Assembly (NCBI GenBank): GCA_947568835.1
Contig: OX387606.1
Location: 19,129,940-19,193,939 of the forward strand
Reading direction: 5' to 3'
Source of the DNA: Protonemura montana
Lineage: Eukaryota > Arthropoda > Insecta > Plecoptera > Nemouridae
Length of the DNA stretch: 64,000 nt
Part shown: piece by piece, positions 1 to 11,867 of the stretch
Layout of the letters: each line of letters begins with the position of its first letter
Position numbering within the stretch: the stretch's first letter is position 1
Notes under the pieces: generated by a model
The model's database searches: none
What the model was told of the DNA's origin: nothing
Seen by the model: the letters and a program-made list of their open reading frames with translations, nothing else
Made by a program: the position numbers and the translations under genes

Positions 1-60
1 CAGCGTTTCGTAACAATTGTACCTGTTACTTTATCAAGGGTTAAAGCAGTCCTGACAATT
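1..60. repeat. Partial copy of the foldback repeat family
   Basis: CGTTTCGTAACAATTGTACC, then TGTTACTTTATCAAGGGTTA, aligns with the arm and loop of the palindrome at 20,038-20,243 (CGTTTCGTAACATGTACTAG, then TTACTTTTTCAAGGGTTAGA). Only this portion is in the window; it lies in the Pvr-like intron after exon 13 and may continue to the left. Confidence 0.55.
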
Positions 61-247
61 TTCTGATAACAAAAGAATCACAAAAAAATTAAAACAATTA
101 CCTAGTTTAAGCATCCTAAATTCTCTATCTAAAATAGTTAAACCTAGTTCAAATATTTATGTAAAAATTAAAATCAATATTTTTCTTATGCAGAGTATCT
201 ATGCTAGGCAAACTGTAATAAATGAATGTGGGTATAAAATAAATTAC

Positions 248-3200
248 CTTCAACCATGTCACAGTTGGCGTAGGACGTCCATTTCCATGACAAGTCAGTT
301 TTGTTATTTCTCCCTCTTTTACCATGTATTCACTGTCATTCATGTTCTCCGATTCAATAGTTGGAATTTCCTGTGCTGTAATTTATAAAATTACGTTACA
401 TATTAGATTCTGCAGTAATACAATTTTATTTCTGTATTATTTATTTCGTTGTTTCATTGCACGATCTGAAAGTTAGTAGTTGCAACTTAAACCCGAGACT
501 GACACATGAGACTGGGACCTACGACTCTGAACTTACCTTGTACAAACACGTAGAAATTCTCCCCGGCAGGTATTCCTTGCATGTCGTTAGCAGTGCACGT
601 ATAATTACCAGTGTAATCTTCCGTTATGTTGTTGAGCATCAAACTGTTCTTGTAGGAAAAATTGGTTTCTTGGGAAACTAAGATAGAAGGAAATATTTTA
701 CAAAAAAACTGCATAATGATCAACCGAGACGTCTTTCTTGAAGGATTTTGATTTATCAGAATTAACATCTTTTGAGAAAATTGCCGTTTTCTTTTAATTT
801 TTCAGTAAAAAAATTAACTTAAAATAAAAGATTTTCCATAAACGGTCTTCAACATTCTCCGTGGATTCATACATACCAGTGTTGTTAACATCGAGTCGGG
901 AAGAACCATTCTTATCCGGACGGAAGGCCCAAACAAGGCTGTTGGTGTAGTTGTACTTGGAAAACCCGCATTCCAGGATAACATCGTCCTGAGCGACAAT
1001 GTCTTTGTTGGGTGGTGCAGCCATTTTTATTTGAGACCCAGTTTCTCCCACATCTGTCCACATGAAACATTGTCAAAGACAAAGGCAGGATTGAATTTCA
1101 TCAGTGTCAAAAAACAGGCTTCTTGCAATTGGCACTGTATTTAATTAGATTGGTTGCACACAATGACCCTGAGGGCAAGTCAGGATGTTTTGATGTTTTG
1201 TGGACTTCCATCTATTAAGTGTGTACTTTTGTTTTGGTGAAATAATAGCTCTATTTGCCAGCAATGAATCAGTTCATTAGTGCAAAATTTCCATTCAGCT
1301 TCAGCTACTTTTTAGTTTTGGCACCTGGTCACACTTTTAACTTTATGCTTTTTACTGTAAGAAATGGTGGACAATTTTGCAACTGGTAATGCCAACGGAA
1401 ACACTGATGACGAGAACTAGAACTTGTTTTGCAAGCAAACAGGCACCCTGGACTACTTTATTGACATAGAATAGAATGTGTGAAATGTGTGGAACTACAA
1501 CTACCTACCTGAAACCCAGAATGGAATCCTTTGCTCCACAGAACCTATTACATTTTTTGCGGAGCACGAAATGTATCTCGACCGTGCAGCTACTAGTAAG
1601 ATTGCGGACCGGTAATGAGAATTTCTTGGAGACACGACCTCTTCCGTCGGGGTTTTCTGAAATTGGGGTAAAATGAATTTAGAGTTTTCAGACATTTATA
1701 TGCGTTATAAAAAGTTCAAATAATCCTACTGTTTTAAAAAGAAATGTTGTAATTGCTGAATCCTTCAGTGTTTTATGATTAATAGATTCCCGTTTCTTTT
1801 TTATTCCATAATTTAATGTTTGAAGCTTTGTTATATTATTTGCCAATAGTAATTTAAAGATTTCTAGTATTTCACATACACAATTTAAATCATCTTCCAA
1901 TGGTTTTTTTAACCACTATTAAACACTGAACCAAATATTAAATCCTATACATATATATATATTATATACATGCATTATATTAATACATGCTATATTATTT
2001 TAATATGAATAAGAACAAGAAGATAATTACATCCATGGGCTTAAAGTCGACTTTGCACTTTGGTGGATTGTCACAGGGAGAAAATGTCCACGTTATCTTC
2101 GGTCGAGGATGCCCGGTCACGTCACACTTCAATTTCCATGTTTTATCCTTAGTATAGTACTCTGGTCCTTCTGATATCATGACCTTGGGGCTCTCTATAA
2201 TTACAATATTGGTTACAGAAATGTAAATACTTTCACATTAACTCACAAGTCACGAGTCCAGTTAAAAAATAGCGTGAAATTAAAGATGAAATTGGAAGTG
2301 TTCGATTGGCTGTGACTATGGAGTAAAACTGGCCTGTTTTTTAGCCAAAAATAGTAAAACTGTCCCTATTTGAAATCTTTAGCATGGTACATACAAACTA
2401 ATAAGTATGTTACGTAACAATGTTCACGCTCACTGCATTGGGTTGGTTAATAATATATTTTTATTTTGTTTCTATTCCAATTTCAAAAGTGCAATGTCAC
2501 CAAATAGTGGTCGCATTCTGAAACTTACTGGATCTCATAGGCCAGTAAGAAAATCTCACTGGGTTACAAAGTTACTGGTATAACTGAAAGTTTTGCCCCA
2601 GTTGGCTTTGCTGAATCCAGTAAAATTGAAATGAAGTAGAGATCATATGCACTGAAATATGTGTAAGTTCGAAGATTTTTGTCGGTCTCAAAAAAAATGT
2701 GTTTACTATTAGGTCATATTAGCCATGAAATTGTGATTACAAGCAAATTTAAGAAACTGTATTATTAACTATCTTATCATACTATTGATATTTTAGGTAA
2801 AAATATAGCACTAACTCTTCTAATTTGCATCCAAGCTGAAGGTTATATATATCTTTGGTCTGAGCTAGTTCCATTTCCGCTACCATTTGCTCCGCCAGCT
2901 ATCCCCTGGAAGCCTAATGGAATCCAGTAGATCTAGCAGGATTCAGAATACGGCCATTTCCTAGTTGTATTTTTTTATATTTTTATAGATGTTACGTTTA
3001 CTTTCAACATTGGATCCGTGCTCTCACCTTCGACTATCAGCGTTAAGTTCAAAATTTTCTCCAATTGCGTGTTGTTAGCTTTGAGCTGGTAGACACCAGC
3101 GTCCCTGAGTGTCACGTTGAAAATTCGTAGTATGACTTCATTCTCTATTTCAGTCGAGTCCAGTTCGTACTTGAGTCTCCCTCGTCCAGTCTGGGAGCCA

Positions 3201-3354
3201 ATGCCGTTTATGATTTTTCCATCAGGGTCAAACCATGCTAAATTTGCAAGTGGATGTGTAGCAATTTTGATCACCCACTGGACCTTTGCCATTTTTGATT
3301 GTACAGTTATTACGTCTGTATCCGTTGACATATTTATGTAGCTTTCATTATGCC
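248..3354 (-). CDS. Pvr: Pvr-like exons 8-13: Ig4 to first half of Ig7
   Basis: Ig4 is one exon (3354-3028, phase 1-1). It keeps the Ig tryptophan (LAWFDPDG) and DAGVYQLKANN but has no cysteine pair, which is the known peculiarity of D4 in Kit/PDGFR/VEGFR receptors, where it mediates receptor-receptor contacts. Ig5 is 2194-2031 plus 1656-1509 (LKCDVTG, YISCSAKN). Ig6 is 1053-877 plus 677-537 (LECGFS, NYTCTANDM). Ig7 starts at 375-248 (LTCHGNGRP, TVTWLK) and is cut by the window edge. The order and intron phases agree with a single receptor gene running off to the left. Confidence 0.88.
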
Positions 3355-6300
3355 CTGAAGCAGAAAAATCATTTGTCACAAATTTTGATGTTAGAAGATA
3401 AATAATTCCATGGAAAGAAAGAAAACTTATTTAAAGGGCAAGATATTGAAACAAAGTATTTTCTAAAATTGTAAACCATTTGAAGGTTCTTTAGCTGAAA
3501 ATTGATCAGAATAGAAATTTTTTGGCGTCTTATGTTGAAAGTACTATGTTATAAATTCTACTACCATCACTATAATCATTACTATATTCATATTTATTAT
3601 TCACTTACTGTTATTATCAGTATCATTACTATATTATTTTTATTTAAACTTTAACTTAGAATTAGATTGGTACCTAGAAATCTAGGTACCTAAAAGTCTG
3701 CAAATCATGTAATATTGATAATGGACAATAAAGAACACTTTGATGGCTAAAGCACTGTTGTCAAACCGTTGAGTCAATCAAAGGTGTGTTGCTTGATAGA
3801 TAAGTGGCTCCAATTTTGTAAAGCCATTAAGAGCTGACATACATACCACTAATATGAAGATACTTTATGGCCAGGTTTTTATTCATGTTGTGATCTTCAA
3901 CATCGCATTGATAGATTCCTGAGTCACTTAATGTCGCATTCTGGATTGTAAGAAGTCGAACAACCTTTTTCGTTGGATTATTTCCCACAGATATTATACC
4001 AAAGTAAGTAGTATCGTGGATGATTATCTTCTTTGTCTGAGCAAAATAAAAACCAATTTAAATAAGGAGAAAACTTCATGGGTTACTCGTTAATGTCCTG
4101 AGCAAATGTGAATTATCACATATTAACAAAACAAAAAAATTCAACGCACCGTTATTGCAGTTGGGTTGGGTACGGTCCAAGAAATGGTAAATATCACTTC
4201 TTCATTAATAATAATGCTGCATTCCAGCGTTACCTTTTTCCCTTCAATTCCAAACAAACGTTCAGTTGATCCATTGATTGAAGGAGCCGGCATGGTGTCA
4301 GTGAATGCTAAATTAACGATGAAACAAAAATATTTGTAAGTTTGAACAACATTTTTTTCAATATGTAATACTTTCGAAATACGCGGTCGATTACAACACC
4401 GTATAAAACTCTTTGTTGACATTGAGGGGCGATTTTAACTGGAGCAGTAATTAGCTTTAAAACATTGATATTTTGGGAATGGCAAAAACAAACAATTTAG
4501 ACAACACACAGAGAAAAAGTTTAAAGTTGTTTTTAACAATGTATTTACTTCCAAATAGAATATTTGATGACATACAAATACAAACAAAATATCAACGGGA
4601 CTACCTACTTTGACCTCTACATCACGGTTTAAAAGTAAAGCCCCCATCCTTCCAAGCGCAAATATTAAAAGGGAATTAGGGTAGAAAGAAAATAGTGACG
4701 GCTGAAAAGGAAATTTTCTTTTATGTGACAGCACTAAGCCTTCATAAACCAATTCAAATTTAAATTCACATTTCTTTTTTTTTTAGTTATCTTAGTTAGT
4801 TTCTTTTAGTTATCTGAACATCCTCTTACAAATCCTTCAAAATGTCGACTTAATGGGAACAATAAATTTTGCTCTGGAATCGACCATAATTTGGCAATAT
4901 GTTGTTACCAATGTTAATCTCCATACTTTCTTTGTGGAATTTTATTTCTGGAAAAAAATATGTATATACGTACGTAGAACTTGTATAATGGTATATTTTT
5001 GATCTGTCTCTCCAAACCCACTAGCATCACAGAAATAAGTATTGGAGTCTTTGATATTGATATTTTCCAATATGAAGCCAATTCTTGGGTTGAATGAGAC
5101 CTTCAAGTTGTCGCCATAACCTCTTTCATACCCTTCATCAATCTAAAGGAAAAAATATAATTATAACAAATCCAAGAAGCAAAATCTAGGAATATATCAA
5201 ATACTTCTACTAACTCTTTCACCATCGGCCATCAAAGTTATTTTAACGTCTGGGGAAGAAGGTCGGCATGGAATCACATGCGTGCTGAATTGAATAACTC
5301 TTTCAAAAAAATGTTCTTCGCCAAGTAACATAAGATTGTTGGTGTCTGAAAATAAACAAAAATGCACGTGAAATTGTGGAATTTCATAGGTATTTTTGCT
5401 TAAATATATGTCGATTCTCTTGCTATTGGAGACTTAAAGATTTCTGCGTAAAATATATAGCAGAAAATTAATGGACGAAACTACATAATATCTTTGTAGG
5501 CAGATAGAATAACTCGACTGAATGTGAATCTGATCTGGTGGTTTCTTACGGGCAGATTGCAACCAAAGTTAAATACATATGGAAGCTTTTGGATACTTGG
5601 CCCACCAAAGAAATGTTTTTTAATTGTAGATACATACTTAAAAATTCTGTATCAATTATAGCACATGAGTTTAACATTTTTAACATCTATTAAATTGTCA
5701 ATGATAAAAATTTAAATAATCCAATGAATGAAAATCAATTGTAAGGAAAAAAATCTAGAAGCGATCTCGTTAAGTCTTGTAAAAATTTCATATTTTGCAT
5801 GTCATAGTAAGTCTTGAAAGCTTTAGAAAAACAAACTCAGACAAATCATATTTATGTGTCACCTCATTATAGTATTTTAGTTCCGAATGAAAACATGATT
5901 TCTGGCAATATCTTCGTATTTGATATGCTGTTACATTATGATCATCCGAAATAACATGTTCTGAATTTGAATGTTTCTTATTTTTGCCCCTAAAGTTTAC
6001 TTACGTACCTTTCACATAAATATACACTTTTGCAACATTTGCTACGTCATCGATTCCTGTTGCCTCATCTTTGCTACAATAGTAGTATCCAGTGTCCTTG
6101 TAGTTACTGGTATTCACTTGGAAGATGGTTGCAAAGCCACTTCTATCCCTTGCTCCGATGATATTAAAAATCGAAGCCTGAGAAATAAAAACCACAACAT
6201 CTATAAATAAATAAAACTTTTTGAATTCGGGAAGGAACAATAATCTGTACTCCAATTACAAAATCGACCTAACATAAATTTATCAAAATTTTGGCATCCT

Positions 6301-9300
6301 TTTTTTGCCATAAATAGTCAGTTAATTTCTAAAACAAAAGGTGGGTGGACACTTGACGACCTTCTTTTTTGTAGGGGGAGGGGGGAGGGGGTAGCTCTTC
6401 TTGTTTTCTTTAAATAGTGGAATCATTGGTTGATAGTTGTGGTTTATAGTTGGCAAAAAGACTTTGTGTAACTAAAATAAGACTTACCCGAAAAGGACGT
6501 TACCATCCTACGTGAATTTGAATCCATGGAATTTTATTTGTTTCAGTAAAATACTTGTAATATTACTCTCTAATTTGTGGAAATTTCTAAAGAAATGAGA
6601 GGCGAACAGTACAAGTGACTGACGGGGTTTTTAAAACAACAAAGCACACTCCGGAAGGACAAAGGAGAGGAAATAGTAATTCACGGAAATATTGTGCGCG
6701 TGGGTTACCTGGTCAACCTAAATTTCCCTGCTAGTGCAATTGTTTCTTCCTGGAAATGAATTATTGAAAAGATTGATCAACTAACTTTGCTTACCTCTAC
6801 TTGCACGAGGAGTTGGGGGTAGGAATTCCAAGCAATCCTGCTAACATCTTTTGACCAAAACATTAGTCCGAAACAACGGGACTGGAAGGAAGTCTGTTCA
6901 ACTACTAAATCTCAAGTTTGTACAAAATAAACTGGTGTATCGTCTACACTCTGAGTAAATTAGAACAGCGCATTGACGAGGCAAAATAAAAATAAAAGGC
7001 ATCTCGAAAATAATTAGGTGGGTGGACGGCGTCCTCCCTGAAAAAAGGGTGGGTGGACGCCGTCCATCCGCGTCCACCCTGAAATTAACCACTGGGTCAG
7101 TGTTAAGCTCTTAAGTATTAAGACTGTCTGCTGGATATATTTTGGCAACCCAAACCATTGTACCTCTTCACTGTCATATTTCGGGTATGATGTCCAGTTG
7201 ACATGTTTTTCTGCTCGGCATTCGAGGGTGAACCCTTTGCCGGCTTCCACCACAAGGTTGCCGTCCGGATATGGCAGAAAGTCTGCCTTTTTGGTCTTGA
7301 TGATTGGCGGAAGGCACCATGCTGCAATATACACCATTCAAATAATTTGCTTTAACATAGTTTCTCATTCAGGCTGCAAACACTTGCATTTGAAAGTTTA
7401 TTACTTCTTGACAAATATATTTTTCTGGATATATCAATGGTCTTCACATTAGAATTGTTCACCAATGGTAGTGAAAGCGTTTGCCAACGGTGATAGCCAA
7501 GCTTGCTTAGAGTGAATGGCCTTAATTATAATTGTATTTCTTACAAATTCGGATCATTTTTTTAACTCTGATTACAAATGAACCACAAAAATAAAAATAA
7601 AATTACCCCGGCTGGGCACCCTCAATACATCCAACTGAAAAATCAAGGTTAATAATTCGAAAATGACCCCAAATAATTTGTGTTTGTGTTTGTTTTTTAA
7701 ATTAATTAGTGTGTGTGGAAAAAAAAATTTTTGCGACTGTCTTTATGCCATGTGATGTAATTCACGTTTTCTACACATTAATTTTTATCTAACCTGCCCT
7801 ATTTTTTTCATGGTGTCTCTTCATGTCATATCTAGATGAAAACTATCATATCTATTGAAGTTACTGCACTGTTTCTTCATTTCTAAAGTTTTTTCCTAAT
7901 TTTTTCTTGAATTTCCTATCATCTAGGCCTAGAACCCCTAGAACCCTGTTAATGGTGCAGGTGCAGAAGGGGTGGGGGGGGGGGGGGATCAGGGGCCAGG
8001 GATATCCGCTTATCAAAGAAAATCTTAAAGAATGTTAAGCTAATCTAATGAAAGTTTGTTTGTCAGAGATTACCTGATTTTTTTAGAATGTCAGCAACGT
8101 ACCAAACCACCCAGACCACACCACAAAGAGAAAAATGTCAACATTTTTATTAGGTTTCTCTTACCGCTAAGACACAGTGACATTTTTTGGTGAGAAAGTA
8201 GGAACAAGAAACCCAGGGTTCGATTGCTGATCTGATCGATCTTAAACACTGCAACTTAATTCCTTGTTGATGCAAAGCAGTCAAAAAATGGATGTGTTCG
8301 GCCCAGTTTTACCAAATTCTTCAAACTTGGCTTCAAAATTCACGGAAACATTTAAATTTCAGTGCCATGGAGGTCGCCATGGCACGTTTTTAAACTTCAT
8401 TTTTAACTAGGAGTTGAGAAAATAGTAAAAACAGCCCTCACGGCAGTTTGAGTGAGCTTAGGGTAAGTGACGTATTCTTTGCACTATTATTGTGTTCCTG
8501 TGATTCCTTATTTCCTTGAGCGTGCGCATGCCTTTTTAAACGGATTTATTAAATCTCTATTTTCCTTAAACTGGGCGTACATTCTCTTTCATTTTATCTT
8601 AATCCTGAAAACCTCATCATTTCCCACATTCTTTTCCGTCGCCATCACCTGCCACCGAGTCTGATTTCCACACACCGCGATAATGTGTTACCCTCTTCCC
8701 TTGCATGCGTACAATAGCAAAGCACAATTGAAATGTTGTTTACCACAAACAGGATTCTATTTGACAGAATAAACCTCGCAAGCGTCATCCAACTTATGTC
8801 ATCAAAATTATAACGCAGATTTCGAGTTATTTATTGTTATCAACCGTAGGTGCGGTTTGAGAGAACAGAAATCAAAAGATAACACATTTCCGGTAAACAG
8901 TCTTGTAACCGAACCAACTAAGACGAAAGGGAGATCTAGAAATATGATTTTATCGTTAAGTTTCCAATAGGATTTAAATTGAGCGATTTTTTAAAAATAA
9001 AAAATGTTTATTTTAATCACATTCAAATTAGTGATGTTCTCCATAATTTGCCATGATTTTAGTTTGTGCTAGTGTGTGGTATACTTTTTCCTCTGGATGC
9101 AAGTTACTTGTTCTGCAGCTACCTAGACTTCTTTTGGGATATTTGCATTAATATGGAGATATCTTGATTTAAAAAAATTATAAAAAAGAGTACTTGAATA
9201 AAAAAATTAAAATAAAAACGTTTGGATTTGTTCGGTCATGGGTTCCGAATTCCGATCCTTTAGTTTGAGTCAAGACATGTATCAAAGTTGACTATCGCCA

Positions 9301-11867
9301 GCCAAAACTATCTCTTCTCGACAACCCGGTTTCCTCAAATGCGGTGGATATGGTAGATAACCGACCAAATGTTAGGTTTTCCGAATGTATCGTTTGACCG
9401 AAACAATGACTGTACATTCTTGGTTTCAAGAATTGTGTCACCGCTGGTTTGTCATGTTGAACGGGCATAATGTTTTATGTACGAATTTACATGTTTCCGT
9501 CCTACTACCTGCTAGCAGCCAAGAGTGCCAGGGCACTTTACTACCTGAGCTATTTTATTTCACGTTCACTTCATTCTGGAACATAAAAGGAGCTAATTTT
9601 ACGCAACGACGCCTGGCAATGCGTAAACATGTCATCAGACATAATGAAGTCATTAAATATTTCATAAGCAAATCAACACAAATATCAATTACGCACTTCG
9701 TTTTATCTCGAGCGGAAGGAAGCAGTGGCCGTGTACCGAACACTACCAGCAAACGAAGTTCTTGGGTGTGTGATGGCGACCTGTGGCGATACTATATATA
9801 CATCACTGGAAGGTGCCAGTAAGTAACAGCAAGCAGCACCAACAGAACTAATGATTTAAATGAGTCGTTCAGCATCACGAAGTGGTGAACTCATTGATGT
9901 CGGCAAACTTATTCACGTCTTATTATTCATGGTTAAAACTATCATCGAAGCCAAAAATCAACGTTCTCGTTTGATTTTTGCATCAAACTCCCTTGCTCCT
10001 TTTAAAAGTCAACAAATGCAAAGTTTTTAAACTAAATTGAAATTCAAACCTCTCTTATGCCGCCTTGGATAGTCAGGCCCAGTGCCAAGTGCTAACAACT
10101 GACGAGATTGTCGCGTAGCGTGGGGAATTCCAAAAAAACAAAACAATTTACATCTTGTAAACTTTGATGTACAAACTAAATTGACGCTTATGAAAATGAT
10201 CCTGTCTATATTTAAACATGTACTAAAACGATTGTTATTTGCGGTCTCTTGAAAAAGAATGTTGGCATTTTTTACTTAGAACATATGGCTAGAGCGTGTA
10301 CATTCTTTGTATATTTAGCACGTGTGCATTCATGAATGTCATCGTTATTCTTATTAACATTTCACTAATGTTCATCGTTCATCGTTTTTCGCTTGGAAGT
10401 CGGAACATAACATTAATGCATACAAAAAATTGGGACAAACCCAATTTGGATGCCGCTTGATACCTTCGAGATTTTGGGCCATATTGTGGTGATAACTGGA
10501 TGCATTTAGTCAAAACTGGCTGGAACCGAGACAACTTTTTGAGCTCAAAGCAATCACCTCAGGAAAGGCGGAGGGGAATGGTGAAAATTATAACGAAGAA
10601 ACGCAGTGCTGGTTTCTTTCAAATTACAATAACAGGCAACAAATAGTTAAATGTCAGCGTTTGGTATTTGCAACGCCAAGTAAAATACCAGCCATCCAAG
10701 GCAGGCAATCGCACCAAGTAGACTTTGAAGCCGACTTCGGCCATTCTCGGACTGGCGCCTTATTGTCTAATTCAAACTTCAAAACCAGATACTCCGTATC
10801 ATTTGCCAGTTGAAACCCGAGGCTTTTTAAGGAATCAAATCAACAATTTGATCACGTCTTCAGCCAGTCGTTCTGAACATTGAAGGTCCGACCATGGGCT
10901 TGACGACGGTGACCGACAAGAACGCAACTCGATGCGTTTGGTGCGTGTGCGTTGCGTCTTATCTGCTAAACCACTTGGCAGGATGATCAAAGGGGTGTCT
11001 GTATTCTAGCTAGAGCAACTGTCGACTAAATCAGGACGATAACAATAACTTCCTTCCTCGGAATAGGAAGAGAAAACTGCTTCACAATGTTTTAATTCTA
11101 GGGTATCAGAGCCTTCAAAGGGCATGATATTATTTTATTGACAATATCTTGAACTGGTTTACGATAAAGATTATCGATACGAAACAATCACTGGTGCAGT
11201 GCTGAACAAAACGCTGGGTACACGGCGATTCGCCTCCGACGAATGGGACGGCGGCAGATTTTAGGGAAGTTACAAAATTGTGTACAGCGATTTTGAATTC
11301 TCCTGTCATTTACGATAATTTCAAGACACTTTTTTGAGTGTGCCTTTTTTCTAGGGATATCCTTGTACATTTTTTTACCAACAAATTTATTTAATTTGGT
11401 AAAACCCTTTAAAATCCAAATTCCCTATCAAAGTTATAGAAGTGGAAGTACAACCAGAAAATAAATAGTGGGTGGGCTGCATACACCCGCGTACATTGCC
11501 TGGATACAGTTTCAGTGTATTGTAATGGAGTTCACGTATCTCTTATCTACACCATGTGAGCTGCCAAGCATAGAGCGACCTACAGGTATTCCAAGGTATT
11601 ACGTAATTTCAGGTGTGACAGCTCCTTCCAAGTTATGTACATCGATACAAAGACTGCGCGCATGACTCATGTCCAGATCTTTCGAGCTCAATTACAAATC
11701 GAAATAAATTTGCGTCAAAAGGTTACAATCGAAAAGACAGAATAATCCAGACACCTTAAAAAGAAAGAGAAGCGTTTGTTTCACACATTCAAGCCACTTG
11801 ACATGCGTGCCATACCTGAGTTGATAGCGTAAATCCAGAGTACTACAATGTAAACACAAAACTTCAT
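248..11867 (-). CDS. Pvr: VEGFR/PDGFR-type receptor tyrosine kinase (Pvr-like), extracellular part, 3' end off the window
   Basis: Thirteen coding exons in transcription order: 11867-11816, 7321-7164, 6177-6009, 5345-5215, 5142-4974, 4307-4150, 4036-3847, 3354-3028, 2194-2031, 1656-1509, 1053-877, 677-537, 375-248. Every intron is GT-AG and every phase matches, giving about 704 residues. The product is a signal peptide followed by Ig1 to the first half of Ig7. Seven Ig domains are the hallmark of VEGF receptors and of insect Pvr, which binds PDGF/VEGF-like ligands at the plasma membrane and acts in haemocyte survival and cell migration. Ig4 lacks the usual disulphide cysteines, as in this receptor class. 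The last exon ends in phase 0 with a good donor (AAG|GTAATT), so Ig7 part 2, the membrane helix and the kinase must lie left of base 1. The class is firm from the Ig architecture; the kinase itself is not seen. Another class III/V receptor paralogue is possible. Confidence 0.92.
3847..7321 (-). CDS. Pvr: Pvr-like exons 2-7: Ig1, Ig2, Ig3 (ligand-binding end)
   Basis: Each Ig domain is split over two exons. Ig1 (7321-7164 and 6177-6009) has the cysteines in LECRAEK and YYYCSK and ends with VYIYVKD, the typical end of VEGFR Ig1. Ig2 (5345-5215 and 5142-4974) has VIPCRPS and TYFCDAS plus the GFILEN segment resembling the VEGFR Ig2 ligand-binding sheet. Ig3 (4307-4150 and 4036-3847) has LECSII, an SWTVPNP core and GIYQCDVE. 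In VEGFRs Ig2-Ig3 form the ligand site, so this block probably binds the PDGF/VEGF-like ligand (inference by family). Several Asn-x-Ser/Thr sites are present, as expected of a glycosylated ectodomain. Confidence 0.9.
6319..7094. mobile_element. Non-autonomous hAT-like element inside a Pvr intron
   Basis: Fills most of the intron between Pvr exons 2 and 3 (6,178-7,163). The right end at 7,082-7,094 reads AAATTAACCACTG, identical to the right terminal repeat of the well-bounded element at 30,170-31,286. The left end near 6,319 reads CAGTTAATTT, as if it had lost a few bases of CAGTGGTTAATTT. Inside both ends lie copies of GGTGGACG-type subterminal motifs, including an inverted pair GGGTGGACGC / GCGTCCACCC at about 7,050-7,079. 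No transposase is seen. The right flank GGTCAGTG is only partly matched on the left, so the target duplication is damaged. Confidence 0.55.
7322..11815 (-). other. Pvr-like intron 1 (4.5 kb)
   Basis: No exon with an Ig signature or convincing splice pair was seen on either strand. It holds a run of about 16 G at 7,973-7,987 and AT-rich low-complexity sequence. A 145-codon open frame on the plus strand (9,385-9,822) has no recognisable domain and is treated as chance. Confidence 0.6.
11816..11867 (-). CDS. Pvr: Pvr-like exon 1: start codon and signal peptide
   Basis: Starts at ATG 11867 and reads MKFCVYIVVLWIYAINS, a classic short signal peptide (Lys near the start, hydrophobic core, small polar end). 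It ends in phase 1 at a donor AG|GTATGG. The next exon (acceptor before 7321) opens in phase 1 with AWCLPP, so the join is in frame. Exon 1 is separated from exon 2 by a 4.5-kb intron (7,322-11,815) in which I see no other coding exon. The start codon was chosen because it gives the signal peptide; a longer overlapping reading frame in the same place has no such feature. Confidence 0.85.

Noticed and set aside
9385-9822. 145-codon plus-strand open frame in Pvr-like intron 1
   Set aside because: No recognisable domain, odd composition, no splice context, and it lies antisense inside a confidently modelled intron. Length alone is compatible with chance.
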